A stretch of DNA of 64,000 nucleotides from Flavobacterium sp. (GTDB taxonomy: Bacteria; Bacteroidota; Bacteroidia; Flavobacteriales; Flavobacteriaceae). Under the pieces are notes generated by a model, which saw only the letters and a program-made list of their open reading frames with translations, searched no databases and had not been told where the DNA came from. Each line of letters opens with the position of its first letter. The first letter of the stretch is position 1. Below, piece by piece: positions 35,052 to 42,685 of the stretch. Position numbers and translations under genes: made by a program. The stretch lies in the NCBI GenBank assembly GCA_023251135.1, contig JAHEZJ010000008.1, forward strand, positions 62,001-126,000, given 5' to 3'.

Positions 35052-35642
35052 TTATTCCTGAATATAGGTTTTATTACCATTTTTATTAATGTAGTATTTA
35101 CCGCCTTTAGGTCCGGTATATACTTTTTTTCCATTGTATTCGCCAGTTACTTTGTCGGCTACTTTTGGAGCTTTTTCATTCGTTTCTTTTATGGTTTTGG
35201 CGGCTGTTTTTTTAGCTGCCGTGGCCTCTTTTTTAGCTGCTGTTGATGCTTCAGTCGCTTTTGCTGCTGTTTTTGTTACATCAGCTTTTGTTTTTGCGGC
35301 TTTTGTACTGGCAGCTTTGTCAGCAGTTTTTGTTGCTTTGACAGCATCACTTTTTGCTTTTGTGGCTTCACTTTTGGCTTTAGTAGCCTGCTTGTCGGCC
35401 GTTTTTTTAGCAGCAGTTGCAGATTCCTTTGTGGCTTTTGCTGCCGCATCGCTGGCTTCTTTAGCTGCTTTTTTAGATTTTGCAGTTTCTTTTTTTGCAG
35501 CTGTTGCTGCCTTATCAGCTTCCGCTTTTTTCTTTTTAGCAGCGGCTTCCGTTTTACTTTTCGCTGCTTTAGTAATTGACTCTTGTCCATAGAAATTAGA
35601 AGACAGAAGAACTACAAAACAAAGTACTAATAATTTTTTCAT
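35052..35642 (-). CDS. Lys/Ala-rich histone H1-like protein with PBCV-type basic adaptor domain
   Basis: The 196-residue protein has a signal peptide (MKKLLVLCFVVLLSSNFYGQ). About 135 residues of low-complexity Lys/Ala/Thr/Glu repeats follow (AAKKKKAEADKAATAAKKET and similar), of the kind found in histone H1-like or coiled-coil proteins. The last 30 residues contain KKVYTGPKGGKYYINKNGNK, which matches the short PBCV-specific basic adaptor domain first named from chlorella viruses. Function unknown. The signal peptide suggests a periplasmic or surface location, which argues against DNA packing. Confidence 0.75.
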   Translation of the reverse strand: MKKLLVLCFVVLLSSNFYGQESITKAAKSKTEAAAKKKKAEADKAATAAKKETAKSKKAAKEASDAAAKATKESATAAKKTADKQATKAKSEATKAKSDAVKATKTADKAASTKAAKTKADVTKTAAKATEASTAAKKEATAAKKTAAKTIKETNEKAPKVADKVTGEYNGKKVYTGPKGGKYYINKNGNKTYIQE

Positions 35643-35705
35643 AATGTTACAAGTTTAAATTTCAATTAAAATTAAACAATTTTTAAATAGGTTTTCGGTA
35701 AAGTG

Positions 35706-38700
35706 TTAAAAATAAGCGCGAAGCTGTATGTTTCCGGTGTGAACCACTGATCCTGTCTCGCTTTTTCTTCCCTGATAATTTAAATTCACATCTAAAAACT
35801 GAGTGATGTTTTTCTGTAAAAGGAATTTCCACACCAGATTTTGCCCTGCCTGAAGTCCTTCAAGCATCTGAAAACCGACAGATGAAAACTCATTTCCAGT
35901 GAATTTATTCTGGTAAAAAGAAAATTCTCCGTTCAGGGTCACTTTTTTCTCTCCTGCAAATGAGAAGGAAGTTCCGAGTCGGTTTTGAACCAGAGTTTCA
36001 AAATTTCCAATTTGATTTTCCTTATTCTGAAATTCAAAAAAGAAATCCAGGCTGGTGTTTTTCGAAAACAAATAACTCACTTTAGGCGCCAGCTGATAGC
36101 CTGTGATGTCATAGTTTTTTTCGACAAAATCTTCAGAAACCAAATTGGTTTTGATCGTTTTGGTAAAGAAATTAAACAGCCAGCTTTTTTGATAGAGATG
36201 GGTGTATTGCAATTGATGCGAATTGTTCTGAACATTTTGCGACCCAATCGAAAGCAGATTTTTTCCTTTGTTGACAAGATAGGTGTAGGTTACGGAATGT
36301 TTTTGTTTGCCGCGATTGTAGTATAAACTATTTCTGAAACTCGAATTGAGTCCGAGTATATTTTCCTCTGAAGAATTAAAAGGATTGAGCTCCAAACGTT
36401 CTCCCTGACTCTTTACTTTTCGGTCCATAATGAAGGAAGTCTGGTTGTAAAAGTAAGACAGGAGTTTTTTAAAACCGGTTTCGTTCTGCCATTGCAATGG
36501 ATTTAGCGCCATAGATTGGGAGAATTTATTTTGATTGGTTTTGATGTAAACCCGATTGGGCAGAAAGATTCGGATAAACCGCGCCTGATCGGGAAAGGCG
36601 GCAATTTCAAATTCTTCGAGTTCCTGAATTCCGTTTCCGTTATAATCATTCCAGGTATAAACTCCCTGCCCCGTTGGAACTTCGATATACGTAAATTCCT
36701 GTTGGGCAATTGTTCCCGAACTGGTTTCATAAGCGCTGCCAATTTGCAGCAGCTGATTAAAAAAACGATCGTTATAAAGTATTCTGGAATTTAAGGAAGG
36801 CTCATTTTTTCGGGCTGCATCCGTAAAATCTAATTTGCGGTAGCTGGCATATACGGCCAGATCTGTTTTTTTATTCTGAATCAATTTCGATTTTAAGAAA
36901 TAGGTTTGAGAGTTGTTTACGTGCTGTAAAAGTCCATTTTGCAAACTGTCGTTTCGACGTTGCAGATAGCCAATTTCAACAAAAACCTTAGTGCTGTCAC
37001 CGCGACCAATAAAGGCACCATATTCAGAGAATCGTTGACTTAATGCCGAAAACTGATGGGTGATTTTATTTTTCTGCTGATTGTCTTCCAACTGCATGCT
37101 TGTACCAATCCAGTTTTTGCCAAAATGATATTTAGCTCTGGTTTGATTTCGAATAAATTTGGAAGTAGAACTTGTGGCATCTGACTTCAGGAAACTGCCT
37201 TGATTTTCGATGGTCCAATGCCGTAGTTTAAACAATGCGGTTGTAGTATGACGGGATCCGGAATAACTTTCGGAATAATCGAGCTTCTCCAATTGATAGG
37301 TAAACAAACCAATGTCAGCCGTTTCCTTTTTAGCAAATAAATCAAAGTTAAGTCCGGTGCTTAACATACTTTGGTTTCCCAAAAGCGTTTCGTTTAAGTT
37401 CCAGTCGCGATTAAACTCGATATTGTACAAGCGCTCTACAGATCTAAAATCTTCCTGAACGAATTGATAGTTGGCAAAGGCATCTAAAGTCCAGTTGCGT
37501 GTAAAAAGACGTTTTTTAATATTGGTTTTAAGAGCGATACCGTCATTGTTGGCGTCATCTATTTTCGAAAACAGGTTTTTGTCGTTGTTGCTTATGGCAA
37601 TTTCAAAGTCAACCAAAGTCTTTTCATCCGGATTGTATTTTCCTAAAAAAGTAGCCACCTGTAATTTAATTGGCGCAATCAGATTCACAATGGGTTCGTA
37701 GTTTCCTTGTAAAATTCCATTAACGGGCGGTACATATTCGTAAATACGTTCTACCGAGTTGTTGTTCTGAATGATGTAATTACCGGTATTGTTTCCAACG
37801 AGACTAAATTTTACATTGTATAAAACAGCAGTCGGATCTTTTGAATATTCATAATATTCAACGGAATTGAGCAGTATTTTTTTATACAATATTTTAGTAT
37901 CGGCATAAGTATCTTCATAGGCTGACGGGGCTTTCATTAAATTCTGATCGTCTCCGGCCTGACTTAAAACCTGAACTTGTGCAGTTGACAGGTTTTGCTG
38001 TAAAGGCTGATTTTTCATGTCATTCTCCGAATAGAGATAACCGCCAAAACTCCAGTTTTTGCTTTCATGTGTTCCGCCCGCATAGGTCACGAGCCTGTTG
38101 TAATTTCGCTCGGAATATTGATATTCTACGTTGATTCGCATTTCGGAAGTAATCGTAAAAAGCGAGGTGAAAGTAATCTCTCCGGCATTATAATCAATCA
38201 CATAATCATTGTTTTCTCCGCGTTTCAATAAAACGCCATTTACATAAACACGCTCCGAACCAGAAATTACAAGTACATACAGCTCCCCATTTTGCCCTTT
38301 TAATTTATAAGGACCCTGATTTCCTTCCTGACCTGTAAACGTACTTTTGGCATATTGCCCTTTTACAAAAGCGACCGAAGCGAAAATATTGGTTTTGTTT
38401 TCTTCTCCGCCAAAGTTAAAATTGGCCGAAAGTCCCTGAACCTTTTTATTGAAATTTAAGAACTGGGTTTTTCTGTTTTCTAAAAAAACATCTCCTGCCC
38501 GGATGTTCCAGTCATCTGTAAAAAGTTCCATGAAAATATTGTCAAACTGATCCAGTTTTTGAGAGTAACCACCATCCTGAAGCGGAATGTTGCTGTCTTG
38601 CAACGAAGCCCGCAAACTAATTTTATCTGATATTTTTCCCGTAATCTGTAGATCCAGATTAGAGTTCAAAACGGTATTTTGATTGTTTCCAACGGTGACG

Positions 38701-39137
38701 CCTCTGGTGATGCTTCCGGAAGTATTCAAGCCATCAAAAGGAGTTGCTTTTTTAGCGACAGCGTTGTCAATTTTATACAGTTTTTCAGAGCCAATGTCGT
38801 TTGACACCACCTGATTGGATTTGTATAAAGTATATTCCCGGGTGAGAAAATCGGGGTACTTTAAATAATTGACGAGTAAAGTATCGCCTGTTGTGGCGAG
38901 TTTTTCATTGAGGAGTAAAGTTCCTTTTTTAAAATCAACTTTATAAAAGGTGGAATCGAGAGGTTTGTTTTTGGTATTGAAAAGCTGAAAGAATCCCGAA
39001 TTGATACTTACTTCTTCGAGACGAATAGTATCGCGGCTGGCAATTATTTTTTTGGTTTTGTACGATGATATCGTTTCCTGAGCCTGAAGCCCGGAAAACC
39101 AAATTAAAAATGTTAGAACCAGTAATTTTTTCAACAT
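35706..39137 (-). CDS. Very large outer-membrane protein, unknown function
   Basis: The 1143-residue protein has a signal peptide (MLKKLLVLTFLIWFSGLQAQ). An N-terminal soluble part has Ig-like or plug-like segments (DSTFYKVDFKKGTLLLNEKL, GELYVLVISGSERVYVNGVL). Roughly the last 700 residues are rich in amphipathic strands and end VVHTGNIQLRAYF with terminal Phe, as in outer-membrane barrels. A Ca-binding-like YNGNGIQELEEFE lies near residue 865. It resembles other unstudied Bacteroidota surface proteins. The ATG at 39137 is preferred over a TTG six codons upstream because the signal peptide begins there. Confidence 0.68.
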   Translation of the reverse strand: MLKKLLVLTFLIWFSGLQAQETISSYKTKKIIASRDTIRLEEVSINSGFFQLFNTKNKPLDSTFYKVDFKKGTLLLNEKLATTGDTLLVNYLKYPDFLTREYTLYKSNQVVSNDIGSEKLYKIDNAVAKKATPFDGLNTSGSITRGVTVGNNQNTVLNSNLDLQITGKISDKISLRASLQDSNIPLQDGGYSQKLDQFDNIFMELFTDDWNIRAGDVFLENRKTQFLNFNKKVQGLSANFNFGGEENKTNIFASVAFVKGQYAKSTFTGQEGNQGPYKLKGQNGELYVLVISGSERVYVNGVLLKRGENNDYVIDYNAGEITFTSLFTITSEMRINVEYQYSERNYNRLVTYAGGTHESKNWSFGGYLYSENDMKNQPLQQNLSTAQVQVLSQAGDDQNLMKAPSAYEDTYADTKILYKKILLNSVEYYEYSKDPTAVLYNVKFSLVGNNTGNYIIQNNNSVERIYEYVPPVNGILQGNYEPIVNLIAPIKLQVATFLGKYNPDEKTLVDFEIAISNNDKNLFSKIDDANNDGIALKTNIKKRLFTRNWTLDAFANYQFVQEDFRSVERLYNIEFNRDWNLNETLLGNQSMLSTGLNFDLFAKKETADIGLFTYQLEKLDYSESYSGSRHTTTALFKLRHWTIENQGSFLKSDATSSTSKFIRNQTRAKYHFGKNWIGTSMQLEDNQQKNKITHQFSALSQRFSEYGAFIGRGDSTKVFVEIGYLQRRNDSLQNGLLQHVNNSQTYFLKSKLIQNKKTDLAVYASYRKLDFTDAARKNEPSLNSRILYNDRFFNQLLQIGSAYETSSGTIAQQEFTYIEVPTGQGVYTWNDYNGNGIQELEEFEIAAFPDQARFIRIFLPNRVYIKTNQNKFSQSMALNPLQWQNETGFKKLLSYFYNQTSFIMDRKVKSQGERLELNPFNSSEENILGLNSSFRNSLYYNRGKQKHSVTYTYLVNKGKNLLSIGSQNVQNNSHQLQYTHLYQKSWLFNFFTKTIKTNLVSEDFVEKNYDITGYQLAPKVSYLFSKNTSLDFFFEFQNKENQIGNFETLVQNRLGTSFSFAGEKKVTLNGEFSFYQNKFTGNEFSSVGFQMLEGLQAGQNLVWKFLLQKNITQFLDVNLNYQGRKSETGSVVHTGNIQLRAYF

Positions 39138-39262
39138 AAATACTTTAACTCTCAAAAATCAAAAGTAGTATTTATAATTGGGAAATAAAGCGTCTGTGAT
39201 TCAGCCCCAGAGGAAGCCAGTTCAATTGTAAAAGACGACAATAGGAACTAACAGCTGAACAT

Positions 39263-39705
39263 AAATTAGTGACAATTCGTGCAATTCGTGTTTCGATGAT
39301 CGGAACGCTAAAATTTTTAACACATAGAAACATAGATTTCTATTGTGAAAAGAGAATGCAAAAAGAAACATATTTCTTTCACATAGTAGGATATGTGGAT
39401 TTAAATGAAGTGAAACGCCTTTTTTGCAGGTGCAGCACCTATGTTGCTATGTGTTAAAATGAATTGCACAAACAAATTAGTGGCAATTCTTGTTTCGATG
39501 ATGGGAACGCTAAAATTTTTAACACATAGAAACATAGATTTCTATTGTGAAAAGAGAATGCAAAAAGAAACATATTTCTTTCACATAGTAGGATATGTGT
39601 ATTTAAATGAAGTGAAACGCCTTTTTTGTAGGTGCAGCACCTATGTTGCTATGTGTTAAAATGAATTGCACAAACAAGTTAGTGACCATTCGTGTAATTC
39701 GTGTT
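39263..39705. repeat. Tandem duplication of a ~202-bp inverted-repeat unit
   Basis: Two nearly identical units follow each other (anchor TTTCGATGAT at 39291 and 39493, offset 202 bp), plus a partial third start at about 39674-39704. Each unit is bounded by an 18-bp inverted repeat (TAACACATAGAAACATAG with CTATGTTGCTATGTGTTA, one mismatch). The copies differ by a few substitutions and a 9-bp indel near the left end. Reading frames across it are just translations of the repeat. This accounts for most of the gene-free 39138-39733. Confidence 0.85.
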
Positions 39706-39733
39706 ACTTTTTATACTTGTGTCCACACAGTAA

Positions 39734-39904
39734 CTATCTCCTGCTTTTGAGCTGATTGTACATGCTAATAAAAATAGAAAGCGCCAAAACAAGCGCGGTG
39801 CCCATTTTGATCATGTTACCCGTACGCTCAGGATTGTAAAAAAAGTAGGCCAGATAAAGACAGCTTGCAATTGCAATACTGTATTTGAAGATAAAGAATT
39901 TCAT
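39734..39904 (-). CDS. Small membrane protein, 56 residues
   Basis: The ORF begins MKFFIFKYSIAIASCLYLAYFF and ends with a Lys/Arg tail (QLKSRR). It has two hydrophobic helices (about 3-22 and 34-50) separated by YNPERTGNMIKMG. It lies 45 bp after the DUF5808 gene in the same direction. No family is recognised. The clear two-helix pattern and tight spacing support a real gene. Confidence 0.6.
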   Translation of the reverse strand: MKFFIFKYSIAIASCLYLAYFFYNPERTGNMIKMGTALVLALSIFISMYNQLKSRR

Positions 39905-39949
39905 GTTTTCAATGAAGGTTAAGTAAAATAGCGGTTAGTAGTTTTGGGG

Positions 39950-40180
39950 TTATGGTTTAGAATCTCCGATGAGAATCAATACAAAGGCGATTGCTGCAAT
40001 AGCGGTGCATATTGAATTTGGGTTTGCAAAATTGATGGTCCATCCAAGTAGTTTCATTCTTTTGGAAGGGAACAATCTTTTGTCGTGAGGGTTGTAATAG
40101 AAAATTCCCAAAATCCAATTGTTAGGATCACGGTTCCATTTTTTTTGGGTCTCTTTTGTAGGTTTAGTATTGAAATCCAT
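39950..40180 (-). CDS. DUF5808-like small membrane protein
   Basis: The 76-residue protein starts MDFNTKPTKETQKKWNRDPN. The core NNWILGIFYYNPHDKRLF, then KLLGWTINFANP, matches the DUF5808 pattern of a Trp/Tyr-rich loop describing a small cytoplasmic or interfacial domain. A single C-terminal transmembrane helix follows (ICTAIAAIAFVLILIG). The ATG at 40180 is chosen because the upstream residues to 40219 are not conserved in type. Function unknown. It is the middle of three tiny genes on the minus strand. Confidence 0.68.
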   Translation of the reverse strand: MDFNTKPTKETQKKWNRDPNNWILGIFYYNPHDKRLFPSKRMKLLGWTINFANPNSICTAIAAIAFVLILIGDSKP

Positions 40181-40234
40181 ATGTTTTAAGGGGCTAAGTT
40201 TTTTTATCAGACGGGGCAACTGTGATAAAATAAT

Positions 40235-40315
40235 CTAGGTATTTTTTTTGCTAAAGCGATACCCTAAGGCTATAATAACAATTAAAAGCGTTAGTAGTAA
40301 GACAGAACGGATCAT
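40235..40315 (-). CDS. Single-helix peptide, 26 residues
   Basis: The ORF begins MIRSVLLLTLLIVIIALGYR and ends with a basic KKNT tail. It is one hydrophobic helix with positive flanks, like many small membrane peptides. It is 54 bp upstream of the DUF5808 gene in the same direction. Coding is plausible but, at this length, not certain. Confidence 0.42.
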   Translation of the reverse strand: MIRSVLLLTLLIVIIALGYRFSKKNT

Positions 40316-40559
40316 AGTTTTTTGGTTTTTTTTGGTTTTAGTGTTGATCAGCTGGTTGGTCTGATGGACACTGCATAATTTATTTGTTTTTTTGGTGCGA
40401 CTAATTTAGTGTTTTGTAAGGTTTTATATTATGTGAATATCGGGTATTTTAATAAGAAATTGGGGTGTGTTTCTTTTATCTTAAAAAAAAGGTGTTTTTT
40501 GTGAGTATAAATTGAAAAAGTTGTCCTCTATTGTTTTGGACGGAAAACTTTGCTTAATC

Positions 40560-40910
40560 ATGAACAACCTTGTAGGAAACAAGCTTAAAATACTTCGGAA
40601 GAATAAAAAAATGTCGCAGGAAGAAGTAGCAGACTTTCTGGGTATATCACAATCCGCTTATGCGAGAATGGAGAGCGGGGAAAGCAGTTCATGGGCCAAT
40701 TATATCTTAAAAATCTGTGAGGTTTTTGCAATATTTCCCGAAGAATTATTGAAAGTAGAGGATTTAAAACCGGACGCAGATCGAAAAGAAGATCCTTCCA
40801 GAGAAACGGGAACTCATCTATCTGATAAAGTAATCGAGCAATATGAAGAGCGAATAAAAGAATTGAGAAAAATAATCAAGAAGCTAAAGAAGGAACGAAA
40901 GTTAAAGTAA
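40560..40910 (+). CDS. XRE-family helix-turn-helix regulator
   Basis: The 116-residue protein has an N-terminal HTH (about 5-60: NKLKILRKNKKMSQEEVADF, LGISQSAYARMESGESSSW). The tail is a Lys/Glu-rich predicted coiled coil (YEERIKELRKIIKKLKKE). The ATG at 40560 is preferred over an upstream TTG. It is a paralog of the protein at 42261; the HTHs share SQSAYARME.GES.SWA. It is convergent with the secreted CsgG-like protein gene, and the pair of regulators flanks that gene. Target unknown. Confidence 0.82.
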   Translation: MNNLVGNKLKILRKNKKMSQEEVADFLGISQSAYARMESGESSSWANYILKICEVFAIFPEELLKVEDLKPDADRKEDPSRETGTHLSDKVIEQYEERIKELRKIIKKLKKERKLK

Positions 40911-41014
40911 GGCTTTCAATTACTAGCAAATGTTTCTCAAATCGATAAGCAGCCGACCTTGTAAAAATTTCATAAAACCCATTTTCAATAGCAGTATATA
41001 AGTCTCAAAAAGTT

Positions 41015-41938
41015 TTACTTTTTATTTTTTGTGCCAAAGGGACATCTTTTTATAAGGTACTTTAAAGTTGCCATATAAGAATCGATGCCACTACCAAATG
41101 CTGTTCTTGTTTTAGAGTATAAAACACGTCCTGTATCATCATAAAAGCTAAGGTCGATAACGCTATTATAATTGACAACGGTAGAATTGTTCGAGAAATT
41201 TTGCGATGTACTGGAGTAATTTGTCGTTTGTTGCGGAATATCTTTTCTGTAATTTAAAGGTGCAGTATTGGAGTTAAAAGAAAGTTGATTTTTTACCAGT
41301 TGCCCATTCTCATATTCATTTGTGGCTTGTAAATTTCCGTAGTTGGTAGTAACCGCCTCTTTGAGTTTGTTATTTCCTGCATCATACGAGAATTGATAAT
41401 TATCAAAGCCTCTTGTGTAAAGGTTTGAGGTGTTTGATTTCTGTTTTTCTTGTGATTTTACATCGTTTGGTTTGTTGACTGTTTTCAAACCTGTAGTGGT
41501 TTCCCACCCGTGCGAGGTCGAGGAAACGCCAACATTATCAATCATTGCACGGCCGTAAACAACATATTGTACATTCAGAATAAGGGCGAGTTCTTTTGGT
41601 GTTTTAGATTTTATTTCAACCGGTCCTAATCCCGCTTTTTGTAAAATAGCAATTGTAGTAATAGGATCCTGTATTTCCAACATTGAAGTATGCTCTCTAA
41701 GCGTTTGGTAACAATCTCCTTGCAGTTTCAAAGCCATAATATCCATATTGTTTGAGTTTTCGTTAGAGATATAATCAAACGGCAGTATAGCAAGCTGACC
41801 ACTTCTTTCTTTTGCAGTAGCGAATAGCCTGGCGTTAGTTTCTTCCTGAGATAATTCTGCTCTGTTTTGCGACACCGCAATTAAGGAGTGGGCTGTTAGG
41901 ATCAGGAATAATAGTTTGTTCAGAATAGTTGATTTCAT
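41015..41938 (-). CDS. Secreted protein with CsgG/TolB-like N-terminal region
   Basis: The 307-residue protein has a signal peptide (MKSTILNKLLFLILTAHSLIAVSQ). A region reminiscent of CsgG-type lipoprotein or TolB nucleotide-like folds follows: GQLAILPFDYISN, then ALKLQGDCYQTLREH, and LNVQYVVYGRAMI. A long Asn/Ser/Thr-rich segment comes next, then a final beta segment (VIDLSFYDDTGRVLYSKTRTAFG). The start at 41938 places the signal peptide first. It sits between two XRE regulator genes. Function not recognised. Confidence 0.55.
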   Translation of the reverse strand: MKSTILNKLLFLILTAHSLIAVSQNRAELSQEETNARLFATAKERSGQLAILPFDYISNENSNNMDIMALKLQGDCYQTLREHTSMLEIQDPITTIAILQKAGLGPVEIKSKTPKELALILNVQYVVYGRAMIDNVGVSSTSHGWETTTGLKTVNKPNDVKSQEKQKSNTSNLYTRGFDNYQFSYDAGNNKLKEAVTTNYGNLQATNEYENGQLVKNQLSFNSNTAPLNYRKDIPQQTTNYSSTSQNFSNNSTVVNYNSVIDLSFYDDTGRVLYSKTRTAFGSGIDSYMATLKYLIKRCPFGTKNKK

Positions 41939-42217
41939 GACTTGAATGTTTTTGGTTTGCAAAAAGTTTTATTCTTCCGGTTTATCAATTGTGATACGGA
42001 ATAGTAGCAGATAAAGGAATTGTAGGTTACAATTAAATTAGTTCTTGAGGACACTAATTAAAGAGGTAGGAGTATTGTTTTTGCTTTCAGTCAGGATGTT
42101 CAATTAGCAGTGCCTGTAGGATATATAATGTAGTGGTTTATCCAAGTTCGAAGATATAATTTTACGCAGTTGTTGTCTTAGTCGAAAATCGGTTATTTAA
42201 AACCTAAATTCGAATAA
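41939..42217. other. Intergenic gap between the secreted protein and the second XRE gene
   Basis: No reading frame or hairpin of note was seen. It should contain the promoter of the leftward gene, but no clear TAnnTTTG box was found on the minus strand. Confidence 0.4.
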
Positions 42218-42246
42218 TTGTAAAATATTTCTTAGTTTTATGTTTG
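42218..42246 (+). promoter_or_regulatory. Promoter of the second XRE gene
   Basis: TTG (42218-42220), 18 bp, then TATGTTTG (42239-42246), a perfect -7 box. It overlaps an upstream in-frame ATG at 42240, so translation must start at the ATG of 42261. Confidence 0.6.
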
Positions 42247-42260
42247 TAAAAATGTTTGTT

Positions 42261-42635
42261 ATGAATAAAACCGTAGGAAATAATTTAAAAATATTGCGCA
42301 AAGCAAAAAGCATGTCACAAGAGCAGGTGGCCGATCATTTAAAAATTTCTCAGTCTGCGTACGCCAGAATGGAGCGGGGAGAAAGTACTTCGTGGGCTAC
42401 TCATTTTGATAGAATTTGTCAGGTTTTTGAAATAACTCCTGAAGAATTGGTTAGAAAAGAGACAGCTGCCGAAAGTTATGGGAGGTTAGTGAACAGCAAT
42501 CAACGAACTGAACAGCTAATGCTTAGTGTTTATCAGGAAATTTTAAAGAAATATGAATTGCAGATTGAAGATCTGAAAACTATAGTAAACCATTTAAAGG
42601 AAGGCATAAACAAAAAAGGCTTCACGACGAAGTGA
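42261..42635 (+). CDS. XRE-family helix-turn-helix regulator, paralog of 40560
   Basis: The 124-residue protein has an N-terminal HTH (NNLKILRKAKSMSQEQVADH, LKISQSAYARMERGESTSW). A helical C-terminal half follows (MLSVYQEILKKYELQIEDLK) that could dimerise as a coiled coil. It shares most HTH residues with the regulator at 40560, so the two arose by duplication and may bind similar operators. A -7 box at 42239 fixes the start. Its last codons lie in the hairpin that ends the convergent aspartate kinase gene. Confidence 0.83.
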   Translation: MNKTVGNNLKILRKAKSMSQEQVADHLKISQSAYARMERGESTSWATHFDRICQVFEITPEELVRKETAAESYGRLVNSNQRTEQLMLSVYQEILKKYELQIEDLKTIVNHLKEGINKKGFTTK

Positions 42636-42642
42636 AACCTTT
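42612..42642 (-). terminator. Aspartate kinase terminator inside the end of the XRE gene
   Basis: AAAGGCTTCAC (42615-42625) pairs with GTGAAACCTTT (42632-42642) with one mismatch. The minus strand then reads six Ts. The stem covers the XRE stop codon, so one hairpin serves both genes. Confidence 0.6.
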
Positions 42643-42685
42643 AAATGTGCTGAATTGATATAATTAACTTTATAAACAAAGAAGT

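Noticed and set aside
35134..35592. Long plus-strand frame (152 codons) opposite the Lys/Ala-rich gene
   Set aside because: It is the antisense of a biased repeat (GCT/GCA/AAA codons), which gives long Ala/Ser/Phe frames by composition. The minus-strand gene has a signal peptide, a conserved C-terminal motif and a terminator.
39269..39659. Two near-identical short frames (62 and 72 codons)
   Set aside because: They are the same frame in the two copies of the tandem 202-bp repeat, not independent genes.
39138..40559. Possible CRISPR array or phage attachment region, because of repeats
   Set aside because: There are only two long units plus a partial one, with no regular spacers, no cas genes and no integrase nearby.
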